Source of the DNA: Pseudochelatococcus contaminans
Lineage (GTDB): Bacteria > Pseudomonadota > Alphaproteobacteria > Rhizobiales > Beijerinckiaceae
Direction of reading: 5' to 3'
Length of the DNA stretch: 64,000 nt
NCBI RefSeq assembly: GCF_014195635.1
Contig: NZ_JACICC010000001.1
Span: 62,001 to 126,000 of the forward strand
Shown here: positions 34,508-44,589 of the stretch, in pieces
How the letters are laid out: each line of letters starts with the position of its first letter
Position numbering within the stretch: the first letter of the stretch is position 1
Notes under the pieces: generated by a model
Told to the model about the DNA's origin: nothing
Database searches by the model: none
Seen by the model: only the letters and a program-made list of their open reading frames with translations
Translations under genes and position numbers: made by a program

Positions 34508-37015
34508 ATGAATACCGAGATCGGCGGTCAAGAATCGAACCGTGGCGGCAAAACCGCCGCGGCAGGCGCGCACCTAAGCCTCGCTGTGGAGGGCATGAGC
34601 TGCGCCTCCTGTGTTCTGCGCGTGGAAAACGCCATCAAGGCGGTGCCCGGCGTTGCCGAGGCGAACGTCAATCTGGCCACCGAACACGCCGACATCACCT
34701 TCAGCAACGCTGCCGATCTGCCCGCAGTGTCGGCAGCTATTCGTGCAGCTGGTTATGATGTGCGCGAGCACACGCAAGAATTTGCCATCGACGGGTTGAG
34801 CTGTGCGTCCTGCGTGCTCCGCGTGGAAAATGCCATCAAGGGCGTTCCCGGCGTGCTCAATGCCAGCGTCAACCTCGCCACGTCGCGCGCCGCCGTCAGC
34901 ATCGCGGACGGCGCGGTTTCCGCCCGGGACATCGAACGCGCCGTAGAGGCTGCGGGATACGAAGCCCGGGCGCTCGAAGACGGCGACAGCGGCGATCGTG
35001 AGCGCGCCGCACGCGAGGCCGAAAGCGCCGCCCTGCGCCGGGATACCATCGTCGCTGCCGCGCTCACCCTGCCGGTGTTCGTAGTGGAAATGGGCGCGCA
35101 CATCATTCCGGCCCTGCATCATTGGGTGATGGGCACGCTCGGCATCTGGAGCTGGTACGGCCAGTTTCTGCTCACCGCCCTCGTTCTGGCGGGGCCGGGG
35201 CGGCGCTTTTTCATCAAGGGTATTCCCGCCCTGCTGCGCGGCGCACCGGACATGAACGCACTGGTCGCGGTGGGAGCGGGCGCAGCCTTCACCTATTCCG
35301 TGGTCGCCACCTTTATGCCGGGCTTGCTGCCGGCAGGCACGGATCACGTCTATTACGAAGCCGCCGCCGTCATCGTCACGCTGATCCTGCTCGGGCGCTA
35401 TCTGGAGGCACGCGCCAAAGGCCGCACCGGCGACGCCATCCGCAAGCTGGTCGGGCTGCGCCCGCAGCGCGCCACCGTGCAGCGCGATGGGCGCACCGAG
35501 GATATTGCCATCGACGACGTGCGCCCCGGCGACATCGTAGTCGTGCATCCGGGCGAAAAGATCGCAGTCGACGGCGAGGTGGTGGAGGGATCGTCTTTCG
35601 TGGATGAGTCCATGATCACGGGTGAGCCCATCCCTGTCGCCAAGCAGGCCGGATCGCACGTTGTCGGCGGCACGGTCAATACGGCGGGGGCTTTCAGCTT
35701 CCGCGCCACCGCTGTCGGATCCGACACCGTGCTGGCACAGATCATTCATATGGTCGAGACGGCGCAGGGCTCGAAACTGCCCATTCAGGCGCTGGTGGAC
35801 CGCATTACGGCATGGTTCGTGCCTGCGGTGTTTGCCGTGGCGGCGGTGACATTCACGATCTGGCTGTTCTTCGGGCCGGAACCGGCGCTCGGCTTTGCAT
35901 TGGTGAATGCCGTCGCGGTGCTCATCATCGCCTGTCCCTGCGCCATGGGACTCGCCACGCCGACATCGGTGATGGTCGGCACCGGCAGGGCGGCGGAACT
36001 CGGCGTGCTGTTCCGCAAGGGCGAGGCGCTGCAATCCCTGCGCGACGCCACCATCATCGCCGTGGACAAGACCGGCACGTTGACCGAAGGCAAGCCGCAA
36101 CTGACGGATTTCATCGTCGCCCCCGATTTCGACGAGGCGACGGTGCTGGCTGCCGTCGCGGCAGCGGAACAGCGGTCGGAGCATCCCACAGCGCGGGCCA
36201 TCATCGAAGAGGCACAGCGGCGGGACATTGCCGTTCCGGCCCTCGATGAATTCGGAGCTATTCCCGGTTTCGGCGTCACGGCGCGCATCGGTGAGCGCCG
36301 CGTGCTCGTGGGGGCCGACCGCTTCCTCACGCGTGAGGGCATCGACCCCGCGACCTTCGCGAAAGATGCGCAGAGGCTGGGAGAGGAAGGCAAGTCGCCC
36401 GTCTACGCCGCCATCGACGGCAAGCTTGCCGCCATCATCGCGGTGGCCGATCCGATCAAGCCGACCACGCCCGCCGCCATCGAGGCGCTGCATGCGCTGG
36501 GCCTGAAGGTGGCGATGGTCAGCGGCGATAACACCCGCACCGCGAACGCCATCGCCAAACGGCTGGGTATCGATGAGGTCGCGGCAGAGGTACTGCCGGA
36601 CGGCAAGGTCGAGGTGGTGCATCGCCTGTCGAAAGGCGGCGCGAAGGTTGCTTTTGTGGGCGACGGCATCAACGACGCGCCCGCCCTGGCGGCTGCCGAT
36701 GTCGGCATCGCCGTTGGCAACGGCACGGACATCGCCATAGAAAGCGCGGATGTAGTGCTGATGTCGGGAGATCTGCGCGGCGTGGTCAACGCCATTGCCA
36801 TTTCACAGGCGACCATGCGCAACATCCGGCAGAACCTGTTCTGGGCTTTCGCCTATAACACAGCGCTGATCCCCGTTGCGGCCGGCGTGCTCTACCCACT
36901 CAATGGCACGCTGTTGTCGCCGGTACTCGCCGCGGGCGCCATGGCGCTTTCCAGTGTGTTCGTGGTCTCTAATGCCCTGCGCCTGCGGCGCTTCCGCAGC
37001 CCCGTCGCCACCTGA
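34508..37015 (+). CDS. copA: Copper-exporting P-type ATPase CopA
   Basis: This P1B-1 ATPase pumps Cu(I) out of the cytoplasm. From ATG 34508 ([10 protein letters not shown]) it has 835 residues. There are two N-terminal HMA domains ([15 protein letters not shown] and [15 protein letters not shown]), eight predicted membrane helices, and the actuator loop TGEPIPV. The ion-binding motif is [13 protein letters not shown], the phosphorylation site is DKTGT, the P1B-specific HP motif is in EQRSEHPTA, and the hinge is [10 protein letters not shown]. All catalytic elements are intact. It is the rightward partner of the copZ-like gene. Confidence 0.96.
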   Translation: MNTEIGGQESNRGGKTAAAGAHLSLAVEGMSCASCVLRVENAIKAVPGVAEANVNLATEHADITFSNAADLPAVSAAIRAAGYDVREHTQEFAIDGLSCASCVLRVENAIKGVPGVLNASVNLATSRAAVSIADGAVSARDIERAVEAAGYEARALEDGDSGDRERAAREAESAALRRDTIVAAALTLPVFVVEMGAHIIPALHHWVMGTLGIWSWYGQFLLTALVLAGPGRRFFIKGIPALLRGAPDMNALVAVGAGAAFTYSVVATFMPGLLPAGTDHVYYEAAAVIVTLILLGRYLEARAKGRTGDAIRKLVGLRPQRATVQRDGRTEDIAIDDVRPGDIVVVHPGEKIAVDGEVVEGSSFVDESMITGEPIPVAKQAGSHVVGGTVNTAGAFSFRATAVGSDTVLAQIIHMVETAQGSKLPIQALVDRITAWFVPAVFAVAAVTFTIWLFFGPEPALGFALVNAVAVLIIACPCAMGLATPTSVMVGTGRAAELGVLFRKGEALQSLRDATIIAVDKTGTLTEGKPQLTDFIVAPDFDEATVLAAVAAAEQRSEHPTARAIIEEAQRRDIAVPALDEFGAIPGFGVTARIGERRVLVGADRFLTREGIDPATFAKDAQRLGEEGKSPVYAAIDGKLAAIIAVADPIKPTTPAAIEALHALGLKVAMVSGDNTRTANAIAKRLGIDEVAAEVLPDGKVEVVHRLSKGGAKVAFVGDGINDAPALAAADVGIAVGNGTDIAIESADVVLMSGDLRGVVNAIAISQATMRNIRQNLFWAFAYNTALIPVAAGVLYPLNGTLLSPVLAAGAMALSSVFVVSNALRLRRFRSPVAT

Positions 37016-37042
37016 ACCAACAGCATATAATACAAATAATAC

Positions 37043-37077
37043 CAATGCGCCCCGACCGGCTGGATCGGGGCGCATTG
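37043..37077. terminator. Strong intrinsic terminator between copA and cydX
   Basis: A perfect 13-bp stem (37043-37055 with 37065-37077, core AATGCGCCCCGA/TCGGGGCGCATT) with a 9-base loop lies between convergent copA and cydX. It probably works in both directions. Confidence 0.85.
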
Positions 37078-37099
37078 CTATAATTGAAGGGCGAAAGGA

Positions 37100-37225
37100 T
37101 CAGCCGCCGACGCGGACCGCTGCCTTGCGCTTTGCTTCGTCATCCTTCAGCTCGTACCACATCGCATTCAGCACCGCGAAAGCGGCGGCGAGCGGCAGGC
37201 CGAGAAGCCAGGCGAAATACCACAT
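37100..37225 (-). CDS. cydX: Cytochrome bd oxidase small subunit CydX
   Basis: This is a 41-residue single-helix subunit that stabilises the haems of cytochrome bd. It begins MWYFAWLLGLPLAAAFAVLN, followed by AMWYE and a charged tail; the Trp-Tyr start and the WYE after the helix are diagnostic. The ATG at 37225 is preferred; the longer frame upstream is not family-like. It is the last gene of the cyd operon, 63 bp after cydB. Confidence 0.93.
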   Translation of the reverse strand: MWYFAWLLGLPLAAAFAVLNAMWYELKDDEAKRKAAVRVGG

Positions 37226-37288
37226 GATTATCGTCTCCCAAAAAAGAGCGGACGACCGGGGCGTCCATCCGCCCCGGCCTTTCATCGA

Positions 37289-38440
37289 TCAGTAGGCGTG
37301 ACCGCCGCCTTCAATCTGGCGAGCCGTGACCTTGCCGCGCAGGATGCTGTAGACCCATGACGTGTAGGCGAGGATGATCGGCAGGAAGATCACCGTCGTC
37401 ACCAGCATGATGAACAGCGTCACATGGCTGGACGACGTATCCCAAACGGTCAGGCTGGCGTTCGGCTGCTCCGAGGACGGCAGGATGAAGGGGAACATCG
37501 ACACGCCGACCGTCGAGATGATGCCGAACATGGTGACGAAGCCGGACAGAAGGGTGAGGATCTCACGCTTCGAGCCGATCAGCACCAGCACCAGCAGCGG
37601 GCCGAGGAAGCCGAGCGCGGGCGCGATCAGTGTCCACGGATGCGCGGCGTAGTTGGCGAACCACGCATGCTGCGAGCGCGCCACTTCCTTCAGCAGCGGG
37701 TTGGACGGGCCAGCCGGATCGATGGGGCTGGTAATGCTGTAGCCGTTGACGAGCAGCCACACGCCCACACCGCCGAGGGCGAAGAGGACGATGGTGGCGA
37801 TAGCCGCCAGACGACCATAACGCACCGAACGCTCGCGCACCGGACCCTGTGTCTTCAGGGCAAGCCATGCCGCGCCGTGCATGGTGAGCATCGCCACCGA
37901 TACGAGGCCGCACAGCAGCGCGAAGGGGTTCAGCAGGCCGAAGAACGTGCCGTCATAGAAGATGCGCATCTCGTTATCGATGCGGAACGGCACGCCCTGA
38001 AGCGTGTTGCCGATGGCGACGCCGAAGATCAGCGCCGGCACGAAACCGCCGATGAACAGGGCCCAGTCCCACGCGGAACGCCACGTCGCGCTTTCACGCT
38101 TGCTGCGGAACTTGAACCCGACCGGGCGCAGGATGAGCGCGAACAGAATCGCGAACATCGCCAGATAGAACCCTGAGAACGACACCGCATAAAGCTGCGG
38201 CCAGGCGGCGAAGATCGCGCCGCCGCCGAGGATGAGCCACACCTGGTTGCCTTCCCAGACCGGGCCGACGGTGTTGATGACCACGCGGCGCTCGATATCG
38301 TCGCGCGCCACGAAGGGCAGCAGGATGCCGGTGCCAAGGTCGAAACCGTCCATGGCGGCAAAGCCGATGAGAATGACGCCGAGCAGCACCCACCAGATGA
38401 CTCGCAGCGTCGGATAATCAATAAGTTCGTGCAGGATCAT
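37289..38440 (-). CDS. cydB: Cytochrome bd ubiquinol oxidase subunit II CydB
   Basis: This 383-residue inner-membrane protein has about eight or nine helices and the family motifs RVIWWVLLGVILIGFAAMDG, FDLGTGILLPFV and NTVGPVWEGNQVWLILGGGA. CydB pairs with CydA to reduce oxygen at low concentrations without pumping protons. It starts 5 bp after cydA, and the order cydA-cydB-cydX is standard. Confidence 0.97.
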   Translation of the reverse strand: MILHELIDYPTLRVIWWVLLGVILIGFAAMDGFDLGTGILLPFVARDDIERRVVINTVGPVWEGNQVWLILGGGAIFAAWPQLYAVSFSGFYLAMFAILFALILRPVGFKFRSKRESATWRSAWDWALFIGGFVPALIFGVAIGNTLQGVPFRIDNEMRIFYDGTFFGLLNPFALLCGLVSVAMLTMHGAAWLALKTQGPVRERSVRYGRLAAIATIVLFALGGVGVWLLVNGYSITSPIDPAGPSNPLLKEVARSQHAWFANYAAHPWTLIAPALGFLGPLLVLVLIGSKREILTLLSGFVTMFGIISTVGVSMFPFILPSSEQPNASLTVWDTSSSHVTLFIMLVTTVIFLPIILAYTSWVYSILRGKVTARQIEGGGHAY

Positions 38441-38445
38441 CTTTG

Positions 38446-40038
38446 TTACTCCGCAGCGACGACAGTGGCGGAAGCAGAAGGCGCGGGTGCGGTTTCAGGA
38501 CCGTGATCGTCCATGCCCTCCGGCCCCTTCCTGATGGCGCGCAGCATCAGGCCCACCTCGATGACGATCAGCACCGTGTAGATGAGCGCGAAACCGGCGA
38601 TGGTGATGAGCAGCGTCGTGACGCCCAGGCTGGAAACCGCGACGGCCGTGGGCAGAATGCCTTCGATCGACCACGGCTGACGGCCGACTTCCGCCACGAT
38701 CCAGCCCAGCTCAGCCGCGATCCACGGCAGCGGGATGGAGAATAGCGCCACACGCAGCAGCCACCGGCGACGGTCGAGCTGATGACGCGCCGACAGGATG
38801 AAGAACGTCGCCGTCAGCAGGATGAAGTAGAAGCCGAGCGCCACCATGATGCGGAACGACCAGAACATCGTCGGCACGTTGGGCACGGTATCCCAGGCAG
38901 CCTTGGCGATCTGCTCGTCGGTTGCAAGGCGCGGATCGTCGACATAACGCTTCAGCAGGAGCGCATAGCCGAGCCAGCGGCCATTATCCTCGAAGCTGGC
39001 CTTCAGCTCTTCCGGCACGGTCTCGCCACGCGGCAGGGCGCGGATCTGCGTCAGCGCGTCGTAGGCGAGAATGCCCCGGCGAATATGGCCATAGGTGCCG
39101 TCCACCAGCTCCTTGATGCCGGGAATTTCCGTATCGAGCGAGCGGGTGGCGATGAGGCCCATCACCATCGGAATGTGGATGGCGAAGTGCGTCTCGCGGG
39201 TTTTCTGATCGGGGAAGCCGAACACCGTGAAGCCGGCAGGCGCGGGTTCCGTTTCCCACATGGCTTCCATGGCGGCGAGCTTCATCTTCTGATGCTCGTT
39301 GGCGAGATAGCCGCTTTCGTCACCCAGCACGACGACCGACAGCGAAGCAGCAAGGCCGAAGGAGGCCGCGACCGTCATCGAGCGCTTGGCGATTTCCGGC
39401 GCACGGCCCTTCAGCAGGTACCACGCCGACACGCCGAGCACGAAGATGGAGGCCGTGACATAGCCCGCCGACACCGTGTGCACGAACTTGGCCTGCGCCA
39501 CGGGGTTGAACAGCACGTCGAAGAAGCTGCCGATCTCCATGCGCATGGTCTGGACGTTGAACACCGCACCGACCGGGTTCTGCATCCAGCCGTTGGCGAT
39601 CAGGATCCACAGCGCCGAGAAGTTGGAGCCCAGCGCAACGGCCCAGGTGGTGATGAGGTGGCCCACCTTCGACATCCTGTCCCAGCCGAAGAAGAACAGG
39701 CCGACGAACGTCGCTTCCAGGAAGAAGGCCATGAGGCCCTCAATGGCAAGCGGCGCGCCGAAGATGTCGCCGACGTAGTGGCTGTAGTAGCTCCAGTTCA
39801 TGCCGAACTGGAACTCCATCACGATGCCCGTTGCCACGCCCATGACGAAGTTGATGCCGAACAGCACACCCCAGAACTGTGTCATTTGCCGCCAGATGGG
39901 CCGCCCGGTCATGACATAGACGGTTTCCATGATGGCGAGCAGCATGGAAAGCCCGAGCGTCAACGGCACGAACAGAAAGTGATAAAGCGCAGTCAGCGCG
40001 AACTGAAAGCGCGAGAGCGATACGATGTCGAGTTCCAT
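38446..40038 (-). CDS. cydA: Cytochrome bd ubiquinol oxidase subunit I CydA
   Basis: This 530-residue subunit carries all three haems and the quinol site. I chose ATG 40038 (MELDIVSLSRFQFALTALYH), where the His of LYHF is the expected haem ligand. The GWIVAEVGRQPWSIEGILPT motif near residue 440 is diagnostic, and the DNGRWLGYALLLKRY region follows the Q-loop. The frame upstream to 40179 is Arg-rich and was not used. The gene lies 58 bp after cydC. Confidence 0.97.
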   Translation of the reverse strand: MELDIVSLSRFQFALTALYHFLFVPLTLGLSMLLAIMETVYVMTGRPIWRQMTQFWGVLFGINFVMGVATGIVMEFQFGMNWSYYSHYVGDIFGAPLAIEGLMAFFLEATFVGLFFFGWDRMSKVGHLITTWAVALGSNFSALWILIANGWMQNPVGAVFNVQTMRMEIGSFFDVLFNPVAQAKFVHTVSAGYVTASIFVLGVSAWYLLKGRAPEIAKRSMTVAASFGLAASLSVVVLGDESGYLANEHQKMKLAAMEAMWETEPAPAGFTVFGFPDQKTRETHFAIHIPMVMGLIATRSLDTEIPGIKELVDGTYGHIRRGILAYDALTQIRALPRGETVPEELKASFEDNGRWLGYALLLKRYVDDPRLATDEQIAKAAWDTVPNVPTMFWSFRIMVALGFYFILLTATFFILSARHQLDRRRWLLRVALFSIPLPWIAAELGWIVAEVGRQPWSIEGILPTAVAVSSLGVTTLLITIAGFALIYTVLIVIEVGLMLRAIRKGPEGMDDHGPETAPAPSASATVVAAE

Positions 40039-40096
40039 ACTCCTGTGCCGGCGAGCCGGCCTCCTCTGCGTCCGCCCGAAAAGGCGGGCCAAAAAA

Positions 40097-41809
40097 TCAA
40101 TCCGGGCGCAACCGCCCGAGCCACGTCTCGAACGACGGGTCGTCGCGCCGCGCCTGCGCGACGATGCGTCCGTGTTCAACGACGATGATCCGATCCGCCG
40201 CTTCCGCTTCGCGGCGTAGATGCGTGGCGATGACGAGGCTGCGCCCCGTCTCGCGCGCAGTGTGGTGCAGCCGGGCCATCACATCCCGGGCGGTTGCCGC
40301 GTCCAGCCCCTCGCTGGCCTCGTCCACCAGCCACAAGGGCGACGGGCGCAACACAAGCCGCGCCAGCGCCAGCCGCCGCGACTGCCCCCCCGAGAGGCCG
40401 ATGCCCCCCTCGCCCAGCGGTGCATCCAGCCCCTGCGGCAACGCGGCGATGTCGTCCGCCAGACCTGCGACGGCCAGCGCGCCCCACAGGGTGGCATCGT
40501 CGGCCGCGGGCGCCGCAAGGCGAAGATTTTCACGCACGCTGTCGTGAAACAGCTCCGTGCGCTGTGTCAGCAGGGCATGCGGCAAGACCGCGACACGGCC
40601 TGACTGCGGAACGATTTCTCCGGCAATCACCGCAAGCAGGGTGGACTTGCCCGCCCCGCTCGCCCCTATGACGGCAACCGTTTCCCGCTCGCCGACATGG
40701 AGCGAAACGCCGTCCAGCACGGGACGGTCGGCCCCGTCGTGACCGGCGACGACATCATCGAGCGCCACTGACACACCGGCGCTTGGCCGCGCGCGCGGAG
40801 CCGGCGCGGGGGGCGTCGCGAGCCTGCCCCCGAGCCGCCGGGCGGAGAGCATCGTGCGGCCAAGTTCCAGAGCGCCGCGCCGCAACGCCCCGAAAGGCTC
40901 AAGCGCGGCGAACGCCACCAGCAGCATGAAAGCCGCGACCGGCGCGCCGATAACCTCGGCCTCCACCAGCACGGCGACGATCAGCAGCATCCCGGCCAGA
41001 ATGATCGCCGAGGTCACGCCGAAAGCCGCCCCGGCAGCCGTGTCCAGCCGGTTCAATTTGTCATCGGCAGCGGCAAGCCGCCGCTCGGCCCCATGGACGT
41101 GGGCGATCTGCGCCGCAACACGTCCGGCCATGGCGAGTTCCGTGTGCCCGGCGGACAGATCCACCGTGCGCGCCCGCAGCGCTTCCATCGCATGCGAACG
41201 GCGGCGCGCCGATTTTTCGCTGGCGTGCGAGAGCGCAAGCGGAATGCCGATGCCGGCCAGCAGCAACACGATGACGAGAACGACACCGGCCCAGGCATAA
41301 GCCAAACCGACAGCCAGCCCCGCCAGCAACGCCGTGACGATGGCCGCGCCAAGCGGCACGATCACCCGCAGGTAAAGCGAGTCGAGCGCATCCACATCCC
41401 CCGTGAGCCGGAACAGCAGCAGCGCGGGCCGGCCCCGAAGGCGGCGTGCCTCACCCGCCGCCGCGAAACCGCGAAACAGCCTCTCCCGCAGCGAAGCCAG
41501 CACCGAAAGCGTCGCATCATGAGTGGTGATGCGTTCGCCATAGCGCGCCGCCGTGCGGATCAGAGCCAGCAGGCGGATGCCCGCGCCGGGTGCGAAAACG
41601 TCGAACATCAAGGCCGTTGCCGTCGACAGGCCCGCGATGGCCGTCGCGGAAATGAACCAGCCCGACAGCCCGAGCAGCGCCACACCGGCCAGCACAGTCG
41701 TCGCCGCCAGCAGGACGCCGGCGAGCATCATGGCGCGGCGGTGACCGCCGTCCGCCTCGACGAACACGCTCAGCACAGGGCGCAGATGACGCAAGCCACG
41801 CAGCTTCAT
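40097..41809 (-). CDS. cydC: Cysteine/glutathione ABC exporter subunit CydC
   Basis: This 570-residue ABC exporter half has a six-helix membrane domain (about residues 25-310) and an ATPase domain with Walker A GASGAGKST, signature LSGGQSRRLALAR and Walker B LWLVDEAS. CydDC exports thiols to the periplasm and is required to assemble cytochrome bd, which fits its place upstream of cydAB. The start overlaps the cydD stop by four bases (ATGA at 41806-41809). Confidence 0.95.
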   Translation of the reverse strand: MKLRGLRHLRPVLSVFVEADGGHRRAMMLAGVLLAATTVLAGVALLGLSGWFISATAIAGLSTATALMFDVFAPGAGIRLLALIRTAARYGERITTHDATLSVLASLRERLFRGFAAAGEARRLRGRPALLLFRLTGDVDALDSLYLRVIVPLGAAIVTALLAGLAVGLAYAWAGVVLVIVLLLAGIGIPLALSHASEKSARRRSHAMEALRARTVDLSAGHTELAMAGRVAAQIAHVHGAERRLAAADDKLNRLDTAAGAAFGVTSAIILAGMLLIVAVLVEAEVIGAPVAAFMLLVAFAALEPFGALRRGALELGRTMLSARRLGGRLATPPAPAPRARPSAGVSVALDDVVAGHDGADRPVLDGVSLHVGERETVAVIGASGAGKSTLLAVIAGEIVPQSGRVAVLPHALLTQRTELFHDSVRENLRLAAPAADDATLWGALAVAGLADDIAALPQGLDAPLGEGGIGLSGGQSRRLALARLVLRPSPLWLVDEASEGLDAATARDVMARLHHTARETGRSLVIATHLRREAEAADRIIVVEHGRIVAQARRDDPSFETWLGRLRPD

Positions 41810-43686
41810 GCCGTCCTCCCCCCGGATATGGCGACCACCCTGTCCATGTCGGCCATGAGCAGGGGATCGTGCGTGGCGACGATCAGCGTCTTGCCTTGCG
41901 CGATGCGCAGCAGGCCGGCACGCACATCCGCGGCTGTTTCGGGATCGAGATGGGCGGTGGGTTCGTCAGCGAGAATAATGTCGGCGTGTGGATCGGCGGC
42001 CGCCCGTGCGAGCGCCAACCGCAGCGCCTCGCCGCCGGACAAACCGTCGCCGCCCTCGCCGACCGGCACGCCGGGACGCCGCCTGCCGACGACATCGGCC
42101 AGCGCAACCTGCGCGATGGCAGCATTGACCTCACCCCGCCCAACGCCGGGGCGGCCAAGCGCCACATTCGTTGTCACGCTGCCGGAAAAGAGGTGCGGCT
42201 TCTGCCCGATCCATGCCATGCGAGCCCGCAAGGCAGTGGCCGTTTCGTCGGTAAGCGGTACGCCGCCGATGGAAATCGTGCCCGAATCCGCCGCAACCAG
42301 ACCGGCGATCAGCGCCAGCAGGCTCGACTTGCCGCTGCCGCTTGCGCCCGCCAGGGCAACCTTTTCACCCGCTGCAACGTGTATCGACAGATCATCGAGC
42401 TGCCGCGCGCCCTCGTCATAGCCGAAAGCAAGCCCGTCGACCGTGACGGAAGGTGCGTGATGCGATACGCCGTCAACATCATCCGCATTGGAAGCGTCGT
42501 TGGCATTGGAAGCGCCGGGCAACATCAACCTGCCGGGACGCGCAAGCCGGTCAAGAGACTCCAGCGCCGCAACGCCTGAGGCCCGGTCATGCCAGACGAC
42601 TGCCAGCTCGCGCAGCGGCTCGAAGAAGGCAGGAGCCAGCAGCAGGATGAACAGCCCTTCCGCCAGCGTCAGCTTGCCACCCCAAGCGCCCCACGGCAGC
42701 GGGCCAAGCAGGTGAAAGCCGATATAGACGGCCACCAATGCCACGCCCAGCGCCGAAAACAGCTCCAGCACCGCCGATGACAGGAAGGCAATGCGCAGCA
42801 CGGCCATCGTGCGGGTGCGCAGCCGCTCCGCCGAGTCGCGCAGGCGTGTCGCGGTGGCGTCTACGGCATCAAGCGCGCGGATCGTGGCCAGACCGCGCAG
42901 GCGGTCGAGCAGGAAGGCGTTCATGCCGCCGATTTCCAGCATCTGCGCTTCGCTGGCCTCTTTCGCCTTGAGGCCGATCAGCGCCATGAACATTGGAATG
43001 AGCGGCGCGGCGATCAGCAGGATCAGCGCCGAGAGCCACGAAAACGGCAGCACGGCAGCCAGAATGACGAGCGGCACAAGCACCACCTTGCGCTGCACCG
43101 GCAGATAACGCGACAGATAAGGCAGCACCGCATCGGCCTGCTCGGCAACCACGCTGGCCGCCTCGCCCGACGCCGGACGCTCGCGGTCGAGCGGAGAGCG
43201 CAGCGCCAGCGCCCGCGCCGCCGAATCACGCAAGCGCGATACCTCTGCGCGCGCGCTGCGGAACGACAGCCGGGTTCCCCATGCATCGAGGCCCGCGCGC
43301 ACCAGCCCGAACGCCAGCGCGCCAAGGGCGAGCGGCACTACCGCCTGCAAGCCCGCGCCATTGGCGAGCGCCCCAACCGACCATGCAAGACATGCAGCCT
43401 GCGGAATCCAGAACAGCGCCGCCAGCGCCTGCACCATCGCCCCCACTGAAGAGGGCCGGGGCTTGCGGTTTTCGGGCCGTTCGGGTTTCCCGGGAGCCTC
43501 GCCGGACGATTCGGAGGTTTCCAAGGTGGGGTTGTTTCCGGGAGGTACGGTGTCCATATGCGTTGCGCCGGCATGGACCGGCGTGGGGACGCGCGCGGTC
43601 TCGCCCCTGGCAGCCCGCAGCGCCGATGTCGCGCCGTTTGCTGCCGGGCTTGCCACTCCCGCTCCACCTGTCGCCAGTGCCCTCAT
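41806..43686 (-). CDS. cydD: Cysteine/glutathione ABC exporter subunit CydD
   Basis: This half-exporter partner of CydC has 626 residues from ATG 43686, chosen for its ribosome-binding site (AAGGCAGG). ATG 43557 would give 583 residues, closer to the usual length, but has no clear ribosome-binding site. Walker A is GASGSGKSS, the signature LSGGEALRLALARA, and Walker B IILADEPTAHLD. The first 80 residues are a low-complexity Ala/Pro/Gly/Glu extension before the first membrane helix. It is the first gene of the cydDCABX operon. Confidence 0.93.
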   Translation of the reverse strand: MRALATGGAGVASPAANGATSALRAARGETARVPTPVHAGATHMDTVPPGNNPTLETSESSGEAPGKPERPENRKPRPSSVGAMVQALAALFWIPQAACLAWSVGALANGAGLQAVVPLALGALAFGLVRAGLDAWGTRLSFRSARAEVSRLRDSAARALALRSPLDRERPASGEAASVVAEQADAVLPYLSRYLPVQRKVVLVPLVILAAVLPFSWLSALILLIAAPLIPMFMALIGLKAKEASEAQMLEIGGMNAFLLDRLRGLATIRALDAVDATATRLRDSAERLRTRTMAVLRIAFLSSAVLELFSALGVALVAVYIGFHLLGPLPWGAWGGKLTLAEGLFILLLAPAFFEPLRELAVVWHDRASGVAALESLDRLARPGRLMLPGASNANDASNADDVDGVSHHAPSVTVDGLAFGYDEGARQLDDLSIHVAAGEKVALAGASGSGKSSLLALIAGLVAADSGTISIGGVPLTDETATALRARMAWIGQKPHLFSGSVTTNVALGRPGVGRGEVNAAIAQVALADVVGRRRPGVPVGEGGDGLSGGEALRLALARAAADPHADIILADEPTAHLDPETAADVRAGLLRIAQGKTLIVATHDPLLMADMDRVVAISGGRTA

Positions 43687-44168
43687 GCCTGCCTTATCCG
43701 TGCTCCCCGGCGGCCTCGGAACGGGGCCGCATAACCGAATATAATCCGCGGGATTTGGAGCAGATCGCGCGCAGATTTTCTTTGATATAGCTCCAATTTT
43801 GCGATCTGCTGGGGACAATCAACTGGACAGAGACCCCCCGGAGCAGCTGGCAAAATGAGCACTGGCGCCTCGAAAAGCACCACTATATCAATCGGATAGG
43901 TCGACAATCAATCGAATCCGATCCGCGTTCCGATTATATTTTATTTTCACTTATTCTGAATTACACATTGCGCGCCGTGAGGGTGGCGAAACGTCACACG
44001 GCGGTTGGCGGCGAAAGCACAAACGATTATGGTGCGTGCGCGGTGGTTCGGGAGCGGCCTGTCAGCAGGCCAATCCCCGCCGTCACACAGCAGCAAAAGC
44101 GCATCACCGCACCGGCAGCGACACCGGGCGGCGCGATGGCAGAACGCATTCCGGCGAAGGATACACAG
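43687..44168. promoter_or_regulatory. Divergent upstream region of cydD and the zinc-finger gene
   Basis: This 482-bp gene-poor, partly AT-rich region has the sequence ATCAATCG twice, at 43887-43894 and 43907-43914, exactly 20 bp apart. An inverted pair ATCGGAT (43891-43897) and ATCCGAT (43916-43922) overlaps it. This is a plausible operator for the oxygen-regulated cyd operon. No full FNR box (TTGAT-N4-ATCAA) was found. No convincing gene is seen here. Confidence 0.45.
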
Positions 44169-44435
44169 ATGGCCGCAAGCATCATTCCGCACTTCCACAA
44201 CACGCCCGGCGTGCGCGTCGTTCATGTCGGTTCGCGCGAATTCATGTGCATCGGCGCGCTGCCGCCCTTCGACCACCCCCACATCTACATCGACATGGGC
44301 CACGATTCGGAAGTCGTGTGCAGCTATTGCTCCACTCTCTACCGATTCGATCCCGCGCTTGCCGAGGGTACTGCCAAGCCGGTGGAATGCGTGTGGCATG
44401 ACCAGCCGGCAGAAGCGCCCGCCTCCGCCGCCTGA
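44169..44435 (+). CDS. Zinc-finger (CHCC-type) domain protein
   Basis: This 88-residue protein has the small zinc-ribbon pattern also found in the NDUFS6-like subunit family: GSREFMCIGALPPFDHPHIY followed by HDSEVVCSYCSTLYRFDP, with likely ligands Cys, His, Cys, Cys. Such proteins are common single-copy genes of unknown function in alphaproteobacteria. The ATG at 44169 (MAASIIPHFHN) starts the recognisable part; a longer frame from 43968 looks non-coding. No operon partner is evident. Confidence 0.85.
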   Translation: MAASIIPHFHNTPGVRVVHVGSREFMCIGALPPFDHPHIYIDMGHDSEVVCSYCSTLYRFDPALAEGTAKPVECVWHDQPAEAPASAA

Positions 44436-44471
44436 GGCATCACAGCGCTTTCGCCCCTGTTTTGACTGCGA

Positions 44472-44516
44472 ACAGACCGATGCCCGCGGCGCAAGCCGCC
44501 CCGGACGCCGGTCTGT
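44472..44516. terminator. Two-tier hairpin after the zinc-finger gene (weak terminator candidate)
   Basis: The outer stem is ACAGACCG/CGGTCTGT (44472-44479, 44509-44516) and the inner stem GCGGC/GCCGC (44486-44490, 44495-44499) around a GCAA loop. No T-run follows, so termination is uncertain; it could be a processed or structured RNA end. Confidence 0.4.
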
Positions 44517-44589
44517 GAACGCGGATCTGCGGGCCTAACCCGTGTAGAGCGGACCATTTCCGTCCGTTATCCTCCAATCGAGACCATTG

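Noticed and set aside
34574-36622. 682-residue minus-strand frame opposite copA
   Set aside because: Antisense of the copA coding region with no recognisable domain; the plus strand has all P-type ATPase motifs.
38782-40188. 468-residue plus-strand frame opposite cydA
   Set aside because: His/Arg/Gln-rich antisense shadow of cydA.
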